Assembly: GCF_001044235.1 (NCBI RefSeq)
Contig: NZ_JYNL01000069.1
Location: 766,780 to 830,779, forward strand
DNA: 64,000 bases
Source: Mycolicibacterium chlorophenolicum
Lineage (GTDB): Bacteria > Actinomycetota > Actinomycetes > Mycobacteriales > Mycobacteriaceae
Reading direction: 5' to 3'
This document shows positions 57,287 to 64,000 of the stretch, piece by piece (within the stretch, counting starts at the first letter, position 1; each line of letters begins with the position of its first letter). Under the pieces are notes generated by a model. The model was not told the DNA's origin. It made no database searches and saw nothing but the letters and a program-made list of their open reading frames with translations. Position numbers and translations under genes: made by a program.

Positions 57287-58726
57287 TCAGTCGTCGGGGC
57301 CTGTGCCCAGGTGCGTCGGGTCGGTGATGCGGGCGTCGCGGATCCCGAGCTGACGGTTGATCAGCTGGGTGAGGAAGAACAGCACAACCCCGAGGGCGAC
57401 CAGGCCACCCGCGACGATGTACTGCTGCGCGGGCCGGCCGGACAGCGGGGTGACCAGATACAGCGAGGCCACGAACCCGATCACCGGCATGATCGTCGGC
57501 GTCTTGAAGTGCCCGCCGGCCTGCCGCACATCGCGCCGCAGCACCAGCACCGCGACGTTGACCACCGCGAACACGGCGAGCAGCAGCAGGCTGGTGGTGC
57601 CGCCGAGGATGGAGATCGCGTTGCTGCTGGCGAAGGTGCTGACGTAGAGGATCAGCCCGAACGCGATGACCGTGGTGAACAGGATGGCCACCCACGGCGA
57701 GCGGCGCGTCGGGTGCACCGTCCCGAGCACCGGCGGCAGCACCCGCTGGCGCGCCATGCCGTAGATGAGGCGACTCGCCATCAGCATGTTGATCAGGGCG
57801 GTGTTCGACACCGCGAACATGGTGATGAAGGGCAGGATCGTGTCGATGGGCAGGCCCGGCGCGCCGGCCTTGACCACCTCGACCAGCGGGGTGTCGCTCT
57901 CCTCCAGCGTGCCGATCGGAACCAGCGCCACGGCGACGATCGACACCAGGACGTAGACCACCCCGGCGATCGACAGGCCGGTCAGCAGGATCTTGGGGAA
58001 CGTGTTGACGGGGTCCTTGGTCTCCTCGGCCATGTTCACCGAGTCCTCGAAGCCGACCATGGCGAAGAACGCCAGGGAGGTGGCGGCGGTCACGGCGAGG
58101 AAGGTGTTCTTGTCGCTGGCCGTCTCGAACGCGACGATGCGGGAGAAGTCGACGTCGCCCGAGCCGGTGAACGCCCACAGTCCGACGAGGATCACCACCA
58201 CCAGGCCGGTGATCTCGACGATGGTGAGGACGACGTTGAGCTTGACGCTCTCCCCGACGCCGCGGAAGTTGATCGCTGCGAGCGCCGCCATGAACGCCAG
58301 TGCGAGGATCGCCACGCCGAGCTTGGGCGCGTCGACGTCGATTCCTTCGAAGAAGTTCGCCGCGAATGCCCTGGAAGCCGTTGAGGCCGAGGTGATTCCG
58401 GAGCACATCACCACGAACGCCACCAGGAACGTGATGAAGTGGATGCCGAAAGCCTTGTGCGCGTACAGCGCGGCGCCTGCGGCCTGGGGGTACTTCGTCA
58501 CCAGCTCCAGGTAGCTGAAGGCCGTGACGGCTGCGATACCGAACGCAACGAGGAACGGAAGCCAGGCCGCACCACCGACTTCAGCGGCGACGTCGCCGAC
58601 GAGCGCGTAGACGCCGGTGCCGAGGATGTCGCCGACGATGAACAACAGCAGCAGACCCGGACCCATCACCCGCTTCAGTTCGGGTTGTCTGTCCGCGCTC
58701 TCCTGGCTGGTCAACGATTCCGCCAT
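57287..58726 (-). CDS. APC-family amino acid permease
   Basis: A 479-aa membrane transporter with twelve predicted helices. The APC signature GPGLLLLFIVGDILGTGVYALVGDVA (helix 1 with the GDxLGTGVY unwound segment) and MVGFEDSVNMAEETKDPVNTFPK (the E-E loop after helix 6) identify it. Probably a proton-coupled amino-acid importer or exchanger; substrate not known. ATG 58726 is used because GGGAGG lies five bases upstream; GTG 58729 is the next codon. Downstream hairpin shared with relZ. Confidence 0.92.
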   Translation of the reverse strand: MAESLTSQESADRQPELKRVMGPGLLLLFIVGDILGTGVYALVGDVAAEVGGAAWLPFLVAFGIAAVTAFSYLELVTKYPQAAGAALYAHKAFGIHFITFLVAFVVMCSGITSASTASRAFAANFFEGIDVDAPKLGVAILALAFMAALAAINFRGVGESVKLNVVLTIVEITGLVVVILVGLWAFTGSGDVDFSRIVAFETASDKNTFLAVTAATSLAFFAMVGFEDSVNMAEETKDPVNTFPKILLTGLSIAGVVYVLVSIVAVALVPIGTLEESDTPLVEVVKAGAPGLPIDTILPFITMFAVSNTALINMLMASRLIYGMARQRVLPPVLGTVHPTRRSPWVAILFTTVIAFGLILYVSTFASSNAISILGGTTSLLLLAVFAVVNVAVLVLRRDVRQAGGHFKTPTIMPVIGFVASLYLVTPLSGRPAQQYIVAGGLVALGVVLFFLTQLINRQLGIRDARITDPTHLGTGPDD

Positions 58727-58768
58727 CACGCCTCCCCCTTATTCGTCGCTCGGCTCACCCATCATCGA

Positions 58769-59773
58769 TCACTCCACAGTGCTCCGCAGGGCCAACGCGG
58801 AAACCTCGTCGAGGAACGCTGCGGCCCGCTGCGGGTCGACGCCCCGCTCCCACCCGAACGTCGTCGGGCGCTGGGCGCGGTCGTGCCAGAAGTGGCCGGG
58901 ACCGGACTCGGGACGGGTGGCCACCAACCAGACGGCGGTGTCGGCGCCGTCGGCGGCGTCGCGCAGCAGCGGCCGGGTCACGCGGCGGAAGACCGGCAGC
59001 GCCTCGGCGACGCCCGGCGTCTCCACCCAGCCCGGGTGGGTGCTGTACACCCGAATACCGCTGTCGCTCAAGCGGTTCGCCCACGCATCGGCGAGGAGCA
59101 CCTGCATGCGTTTGGTCCGTGCGTAGACGCGCACCCCGTTGTACGGCCCGTCGCGGGATTCGAGTTCGTCGAGAGTCCAGTGCTTCACCGGCGCGCTGTA
59201 CATGCCTCCGGACGACATGAAGACGACGGCCGACTCGTCGGCCGCGCGCAGCAGCCCCGACAGGGTGTCGGTCATCAGATGCGGGCCCAGCACGTGGCAG
59301 GCCAACTGCACCTCGTGGCCCTGCGCGGTCTCGGCCCGCTGCTTGGGCATCACCCCCGCGTTGTGCACCAGCCCGTCCAGCGCGTCGACGCGTGCGGACA
59401 GGGAGGCGGTCCACGACCGGACGGCCGCCAGATCGGCGACGTCGCAGACCTCCTCCACCACGTCGGCGCCGGCGACGCCGGCGCGCACGGTCGCCGCCGA
59501 TCGGGCCACTCTGCCCGGGTCGCGCCCGAGCAGATGGACGGTGGCGCCGAGTCGCGCGAAGGACGCGGCCATCGCCGCTCCGATGCCGGCCGTGGCACCG
59601 GTGACCACGACCCGCTTACCGGCCATCGCGTCGGGGGCGGGGTCGGCGGGCCACCACAGCCCGCGCAACCGGGAACCGATCTTCGTGTATCCCAGCACCA
59701 CCGAACGGTCCAGGACCGTGTCCACCACGGCACCCAGGGAGTCGGTGAGGATCACCGGAAGGGGGTTAACCAT
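58769..59773 (-). CDS. SDR-family oxidoreductase with N-terminal extension
   Basis: A 334-aa SDR related to WW-domain-type/retinol-dehydrogenase-like enzymes. An extra N-terminal segment of about 45 residues (LGYTKIGSRLRGLWWPAD) precedes the fold; TGATAGIGAAMAAS is the cofactor loop, CDVADLAAVRSW and LVHNAGVM follow, and VYARTKRM is the active site YxxxK. Similar to M. tuberculosis oxidoreductases acting on lipids. ATG 59773; a TetR gene lies 23 bp upstream on the same strand, so TetR-SDR may be one transcript. Confidence 0.88.
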   Translation of the reverse strand: MVNPLPVILTDSLGAVVDTVLDRSVVLGYTKIGSRLRGLWWPADPAPDAMAGKRVVVTGATAGIGAAMAASFARLGATVHLLGRDPGRVARSAATVRAGVAGADVVEEVCDVADLAAVRSWTASLSARVDALDGLVHNAGVMPKQRAETAQGHEVQLACHVLGPHLMTDTLSGLLRAADESAVVFMSSGGMYSAPVKHWTLDELESRDGPYNGVRVYARTKRMQVLLADAWANRLSDSGIRVYSTHPGWVETPGVAEALPVFRRVTRPLLRDAADGADTAVWLVATRPESGPGHFWHDRAQRPTTFGWERGVDPQRAAAFLDEVSALALRSTVE

Positions 59774-59795
59774 CGGCCGTCGAAGACAAACGTCG

Positions 59796-60404
59796 CTAGT
59801 TGAAGGGGGCGAGCACGTCGATCACGTCGATCAACGTGGCCCGGGCCGTGGCACGCGGTCCGTCGCCGTCGCCGACGAGCGCCGCGACCACCGCGCCGTC
59901 GACCGCGCACACGAGCGCGGTGAGCAGTTCCGCGCGCACGGATCGCCCGCAGCGCTCGACGACCTCGATGACGGCATCGGTGCGGTGCTTGAGGATTCTG
60001 CTCTGGATGTCACGCAGTCCGGGCTGTCGCGCGCAGGCGATGAGACGTTCGTAGCGCGAGATCAATTGTTCGGTCACGCGTTCGCGACTATCCCCGACGA
60101 GCAAATCGACGAGGATGTCGGCGGTCGACTCCGCGCCGCGCCGGCGCCGCGACAACGTGGCCACCCGGTCCTGCAACGCCTGGGTTTCCAGCGTTCCGAC
60201 GTACTCCACGGCCTTGGCGATCAGGTCATCCAGCGAAGAAAAATAGTAGGTCGTCGACGCCAGCGGTAGTCCGGCCCGCCGGGCCACGGCGCGGTGCCGG
60301 ACAGCATCGAAGCCACCTTCGCACAGCAGGTCGGCAGCGGCGCTGACCAGCGCATACCGCCGACGTTCTCCCTTGGGAGTGACTGCTGCCGTCACGCTTG
60401 ACAT
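59796..60404 (-). CDS. TetR-family regulator (Rv0775 type)
   Basis: A 202-aa repressor. HTH about 15-60 (RRYALVSAAADLLCEGGFDAVRHRAVARRAGLPLASTTYYFSS order of helices; recognition helix RAVARRAGLPLASTTYYF). The ligand domain is unassigned. ATG 60404 (MSSVTAAVTPKGERRR) is preferred over the in-frame upstream start, which lies in the divergent region. It diverges from the esterase gene by 71 bp. M. tuberculosis pairs the same TetR and esterase (Rv0775/Rv0774c), so it probably controls that esterase and the SDR. Confidence 0.9.
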   Translation of the reverse strand: MSSVTAAVTPKGERRRYALVSAAADLLCEGGFDAVRHRAVARRAGLPLASTTYYFSSLDDLIAKAVEYVGTLETQALQDRVATLSRRRRGAESTADILVDLLVGDSRERVTEQLISRYERLIACARQPGLRDIQSRILKHRTDAVIEVVERCGRSVRAELLTALVCAVDGAVVAALVGDGDGPRATARATLIDVIDVLAPFN

Positions 60405-60475
60405 CGTGCCAGTCACAGGGTTGCGGCATCGCGCTTTCGGCAATTCGCCCGGATGTTGGAACAGGTGGGACTGGC

Positions 60476-61324
60476 ATGATGGCGCGCATGCCGACGATCA
60501 GCCGGCGGGAGATGCTCGGGCTCGGTTTCCGGGCGGGCCTCGCGACCGCAGCAGGTGTAGCCGGAGTGTCCGCGATGAGCCGGGCGATGGCCATGGGGGC
60601 GCCCCCGGCGGTCGCGCCGACGTACGCCGCGGGATCGTTCCCGTCGGCGGCGCGCGGCGGCGCCCCGACCAACTGGATCATCGCCCGCCCGCCCGGGCAG
60701 ACGGCGCCGCTGCGGCCGGTGATCCTGCTGCACGGGAAGGACAGCAGCGCGCAGACGGTGATGTCGATGGGCGCCGAGCAGTTCCTCGCCGACGCCGTGC
60801 GGGCCGGTCTGCCGCCGTTCGCGCTGGCCGCGGTCGACGGTGGCAACGGCTACTGGCATCGGCGCGCGTCGGGTGACGACTCGGGGGCGATGGTGCTCGA
60901 CGAGTTCCTGCCGCTGCTCGCCGCGCAGGGGCTCGACACATCGCGCGTCGGGTTCCTGGGGTGGTCGATGGGCGGTTACGGCGCGCTTCTGCTCGGCGCC
61001 CGACTGGGCGCCGCGCGCACCGCGGCGATCTGCGCCGTGAGCCCGGCGCTGTGGACGTCGGCGGGCGCCGCCGCGCCGGGCGCCTTCGACAGCGCCGCCG
61101 ATTACGAGGCCAACAGCGTCTGGGGTCTGGCCGGGCTCAACGGCATTCCCGTGCGCGTCGACTGCGGCGACGACGATCCGTTCGCGTCGGCCACCCGGCA
61201 GTTCATCGGCCAGCTGCCGACTCCGCCGGCCGGTGGGTTCTCCCCCGGTGGGCACAACGCGGCGTTCTGGTCTTCGCAGCTCAGTTCCGAACTGAGCTGG
61301 ATGGCGCCACTGCTGACGACTTAG
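60476..61324 (+). CDS. exported esterase (Tat-type signal)
   Basis: A 282-aa alpha/beta-hydrolase of the D-type esterase family (Rv0774c). The N-terminus MARMPTISRREMLGLGFRAG carries SRREML, a twin-arginine motif, followed by a weakly hydrophobic segment ending near AMAMGAPP. The nucleophile elbow is GFLGWSMGGYGALLLG (Ser in GWSMGG), with His in SPGGHNAAFW and Asp in the DCGDDDPF strand. It is predicted to act outside the membrane on lipid esters. Three close ATGs (60476, 60479, 60488) are possible; 60476 has GGTGGGA before it. Confidence 0.87.
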   Translation: MMARMPTISRREMLGLGFRAGLATAAGVAGVSAMSRAMAMGAPPAVAPTYAAGSFPSAARGGAPTNWIIARPPGQTAPLRPVILLHGKDSSAQTVMSMGAEQFLADAVRAGLPPFALAAVDGGNGYWHRRASGDDSGAMVLDEFLPLLAAQGLDTSRVGFLGWSMGGYGALLLGARLGAARTAAICAVSPALWTSAGAAAPGAFDSAADYEANSVWGLAGLNGIPVRVDCGDDDPFASATRQFIGQLPTPPAGGFSPGGHNAAFWSSQLSSELSWMAPLLTT

Positions 61325-62589
61325 AGGCTGATTCGCCCTTCGGCCGCGGCCTGCCCGATGTCGGTGCGGAAGTGACTGCCGGGCAACCGGATTCCGTTCA
61401 GGATGGCGTAGGCCGAGGCGCGCGCGGCCGTCAGATCGGCACCGGTGCCGACCACCGAGAGCACTCGCCCGCCTGACGACACCAGCGCCCCGTCGTCGCG
61501 GCGGGCGGTTCCGGCGTGCAGGACTCCGTCGGCGTCGGCGCCATGGATGACGTCGCCGACCCGCGGCCGGCCGGGATAGTTCTCCGCGGCAACGACGACC
61601 GTGACGGCCGCGCCGTCACGCCAGCGCAGCGCGGGTGCCGACGCCAGCTCGCCGGTGGCCGTCGCGCGCAGCAGCTGGCCCAGCGGGGAATCGAGAAGCG
61701 CCAGCACCGCCTGAGTCTCCGGATCGCCGAAGCGGCAGTTGAATTCGACGACGGCAGGCCCGTTGGAGGTGATCGCCAGACCCGCATAGAGCAGACCCGA
61801 GAACGCACTGTCCCGCCGAACCAGTTCGGCGGCAACGGGTGTGACGATCTCGTCGACGATGCGGTCGGTCATGTCAGCCGGCAGCCACGGCAGCGGTGTG
61901 TAGGCGCCCATGCCTCCGGTGTTGGGTCCGGTGTCGCCGTCGCCGACCCGCTTGAAGTCCTGCGCCGGCAGCAGGGGCACCACGGTCTCGCCGTCGACGA
62001 GGCAGAACAGCGACACCTCGGGTCCGTCGAGGAAGGATTCGAGCAGCACCGGGTGGCCGGCCTCCAGCAGGCTGGCGGCGTGCGCGCGGGCCGCGTTGCG
62101 GTCATCGGTGACCACCACGCCCTTGCCCGCCGCCAGTCCGTCGTCTTTGACGACCCACGCCCGGTCGCCGCCGGGCGGCCCGAACCGGTCCAGCGCGGCG
62201 TCGAGATGGGCCGGGTTGTCGACGATCTCGCTGGTCGCGGTGCGCACCCCGGCGGCGGTCATGACGTCTTTGGCGAACGACTTGGCGCCCTCGATACGGG
62301 CGGCGTCACGCGTCGGACCGAAGCAGGCGATGCCGGCGGCCCGCACCGCGTCGGCGACCCCGAGCACCAGCGGCACCTCGGGGCCGATGACGACGAGATC
62401 GGCCGCCACCCGGCGCGCCAACGCCACGACGTCCTCGCCCGACGTCACGTCGACGTCGTACTGGTCGGCCAGGGCCGCGGTGCCCGCGTTGCCCGGCGCC
62501 ACCGAGAGGGCGTCGACCTCCGGGTCTCGGCGCAGCGCGAGCAGCAGCGCGTGTTCACGGGCTCCGGAGCCGATCACCAGGACGTGCAC
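61321..62589 (-). CDS. purD: phosphoribosylamine-glycine ligase PurD
   Basis: A 422-aa ATP-grasp ligase for step 2 of purine synthesis. Motifs: MHVLVIGSGAREHALLLALRR, VIGPEVPLVLGVADAVRAAGIACFGP, AAGKGVVVTDDRNAA, ARIEGAKSFAKDVM and the metal-binding VVEFNCRFGDPETQAVL. GTG 62589 (MHVLVIGSG). A TAGGGT -10 lies 8 nt upstream, so it is probably leaderless. Its stop overlaps that of the convergent esterase by 4 bp. Confidence 0.96.
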   Translation of the reverse strand: MHVLVIGSGAREHALLLALRRDPEVDALSVAPGNAGTAALADQYDVDVTSGEDVVALARRVAADLVVIGPEVPLVLGVADAVRAAGIACFGPTRDAARIEGAKSFAKDVMTAAGVRTATSEIVDNPAHLDAALDRFGPPGGDRAWVVKDDGLAAGKGVVVTDDRNAARAHAASLLEAGHPVLLESFLDGPEVSLFCLVDGETVVPLLPAQDFKRVGDGDTGPNTGGMGAYTPLPWLPADMTDRIVDEIVTPVAAELVRRDSAFSGLLYAGLAITSNGPAVVEFNCRFGDPETQAVLALLDSPLGQLLRATATGELASAPALRWRDGAAVTVVVAAENYPGRPRVGDVIHGADADGVLHAGTARRDDGALVSSGGRVLSVVGTGADLTAARASAYAILNGIRLPGSHFRTDIGQAAAEGRISL

Positions 62590-62648
62590 AGGTGCCCACC
62601 CTAATCGTCCGACGACAGCATCGCGCGGACCATCTGGGCATACAGTTG

Positions 62649-62659
62649 ACTCAGTGAGT
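62649..62659 (+). promoter_or_regulatory. short palindrome upstream of the P450 gene
   Basis: ACTCA-G-TGAGT is a perfect inverted repeat that overlaps a TTGACT hexamer (62646-62651) which could be a -35. A -10-like TATGGT (62661-62666) is too close for that -35. It is a plausible operator for an unlinked TetR-type repressor. No other strong site was seen in the 114-bp gap. Confidence 0.35.
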
Positions 62660-62703
62660 GTATGGTCGAGGAGAGTGCTTCACATCACACAGGAGTGATC
62701 GCC

Positions 62704-63996
62704 ATGACCACGACGCCTGCGCAGGCAACCGGCTGCCCGTTCCTGCCCCCGGGCTCCACCTCCCCCCGAGTCGCTTCGCTCCTGCCCCCGGGGTATGACT
62801 TCACCGACCCGGACGTGCTGCTCCGCGGCATCCCGGTCACCGAGTTCGCCGAGCTGCGCCGGACGGCGCCGGTGTGGTGGAACCAGCAGCAGGAGTCGGT
62901 CTTCGGCGACGGCGGCTACTGGGTGATCTCCCGCCACGCCGACATCAAGGCGATCTCGCGTGACGGCGCACTGTGGTCGACCAACCGCAAGGGTGCGGTG
63001 ATGCGGCTGCCCGACGGCGTGACCTCCGATCAGCTGGAACTGACCAAGGCGCTGCTGATCAACCACGACGCCCCGGAGCACACCCGGCTGCGCAAGATCG
63101 TGTCGCGGCTGTTCACTCCGCGGGCGATCGCGACGCTGGAGCGAAAGCTCGCCGTGGCGGCGCGGGACATCGTCGCGGCCGCCGCCGCGAAGGACAGCGG
63201 CGATTTCGTCGATGACGTCGCGATGGGTCTGCCGCTGCTGGCCATCGCCGATCTGATCGGAGTCCCGGAGGCCGACCGCGAGAAGTTGTTCGCCTGGACC
63301 AACACGATCATGAACACCGACGACCCCGACTTCGACACCGATCACGTCGCCGCCAACGCCGAGTTGATGGGCTACGCGTACGCGATGGCCGAGGAGCGGC
63401 GACGCTGTCCGGCCGACGACATCGTCACCCGGCTCGTGCAGGCCGACATGAACGCAGAGGAGGGCGAGGCCATCACCGACGTCGAGTTCGCGTTCTTCGT
63501 CATCCTGCTCGCCGTCGCCGGCAACGAGACCACCCGCAACGCGATGACCCACGGCATGAACGCGTTCCTGGAGAACCCCGACCAGTGGGAGCTGTTCAAA
63601 CGCGAGCGGCCGCAGACCGCCGTCGACGAGATCATCCGGTGGGCGACACCGGTGCACTGCTTCCAGCGCACCGCCACCCGCGACGTCGAGCTCGGCGGCG
63701 TGACGATCGCCGAGGGCCAGCGGGTGGGGTTGTTCTACAGTTCCGCGAACTTCGACGAGGACGTGTTCGACCGCCCCTTCGAGTTCGACATCCTGCGCAA
63801 CCCCAATCCGCACCTGGCTTTCGGCGGCAACGGGGCGCACTACTGCATCGGCGCGAACCTCGCGCGGATGGAGATCAAGCTGATGTTCGACGAGATCGCC
63901 GAGCAGATCCCCGACATCGCGAAGCTGGCCGAACCGCAGCGGCTGCGGTCGGGGTGGATCAACGGGGTGAAGGAGCTGCGGGTCTCGTATCACTGA
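62704..63996 (+). CDS. cytochrome P450, CYP125/CYP142-like
   Basis: A 430-aa soluble P450. An unusual Cys-Pro N-terminus (TGCPFLPPGSTSPRVASLLPPGYDFTDPDVLLRG) leads into the fold. The I-helix is LAVAGNETTRNAMTHG, the ExxR is AVDEIIRWATPV and the haem loop is FGGNGAHYCIGANLARMEI with the axial Cys. The body resembles CYP125A1, the steroid 26-oxidase, in many stretches (WWNQQQESVFGDGGYW, LRNPNPHLAFGG, ERLRSGWINGVK-like end). A role on sterols or lipids is likely but not shown. ATG 62704 follows AGGAG. It is 4 bases from the window end, and complete. Confidence 0.88.
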   Translation: MTTTPAQATGCPFLPPGSTSPRVASLLPPGYDFTDPDVLLRGIPVTEFAELRRTAPVWWNQQQESVFGDGGYWVISRHADIKAISRDGALWSTNRKGAVMRLPDGVTSDQLELTKALLINHDAPEHTRLRKIVSRLFTPRAIATLERKLAVAARDIVAAAAAKDSGDFVDDVAMGLPLLAIADLIGVPEADREKLFAWTNTIMNTDDPDFDTDHVAANAELMGYAYAMAEERRRCPADDIVTRLVQADMNAEEGEAITDVEFAFFVILLAVAGNETTRNAMTHGMNAFLENPDQWELFKRERPQTAVDEIIRWATPVHCFQRTATRDVELGGVTIAEGQRVGLFYSSANFDEDVFDRPFEFDILRNPNPHLAFGGNGAHYCIGANLARMEIKLMFDEIAEQIPDIAKLAEPQRLRSGWINGVKELRVSYH

Positions 63997-64000
63997 TCGG

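Overview
The window is about 70% G+C and comes from a mycobacterium, most likely a fast-growing Mycolicibacterium. Gene content and order follow M. tuberculosis Rv0826 down to about Rv0772 (desA1, dus, an LCP protein, phoU, pst, mshD, glnR, lmeA, thioredoxin, cysA2/sseC, pabC, ygfZ, DUF3073, purM, purF, purL, encapsulin, purQ/S, ptrB, purC, cyp126, purB, purD). Synteny was recalled from knowledge, not computed. Many genes start directly at a transcription start: a TANNNT -10 hexamer lies 6-8 nt before an ATG or GTG. Leaderless starts of this kind are typical of mycobacteria and decided several start calls.

Region by region. 0-4 kb: an MpaB-type oxygenase, a TetR regulator, the acyl-ACP desaturase DesA1 and a tRNA-dihydrouridine synthase. 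4-11 kb: an LCP cell-wall ligase, then phoU facing pstSCAB; both phosphate units carry a PHO-box direct repeat. 11-16 kb: glnR-mshD diverge from lmeA-thioredoxin, followed by a sulfur operon (DUF4395-cysA-sseC) preceded by a 29-codon leaderless leader ORF with a polycysteine end. 16-20 kb: small secreted and membrane proteins, a nitrobindin-like protein, pabC, ygfZ and DUF3073. 20-32 kb: purM, purF and purL with lipid and membrane genes between them, including a stand-alone Mce protein and a Na+/H+ antiporter pseudogene. 32-36 kb: M18 aminopeptidase diverging from a DyP peroxidase-encapsulin operon. 36-39.4 kb: an accessory island with a probable type VII secretion effector cassette (EspC-like protein, 448-aa effector, membrane protein) and a TupA-like ATP-grasp gene bracketed by a duplicated purQ 3' end. 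39.4-64 kb: purQS, an MFS/LysR/SDR cluster, a flavin dehydrogenase, glutathione peroxidase, ptrB, purC, cyp126, purB, the RNase HII-like/alarmone synthetase fusion RelZ, an amino-acid permease, an SDR, a TetR-esterase pair, purD and a CYP125-like P450.

How it fits together. Eight de novo purine genes (purM, F, L, Q, S, C, B, D) are spread over 42 kb in short units, several translationally coupled to unrelated genes. Phosphate uptake and its regulator, cysteine-responsive sulfur metabolism, nitrogen control (GlnR) and (p)ppGpp synthesis (RelZ) make the window rich in nutrient-response functions.

The most unusual parts are the putative type VII toxin-immunity cassette with a glycine-rich hydrophobic C-terminus, and the neighbouring insertion footprint at purQ. 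No tRNA, rRNA, CRISPR array or insertion sequence was seen. No gene-free stretch exceeds 300 bases; the longest gaps (3859-3942, 12703-12893, 17454-17703) hold terminators or promoters and are described.
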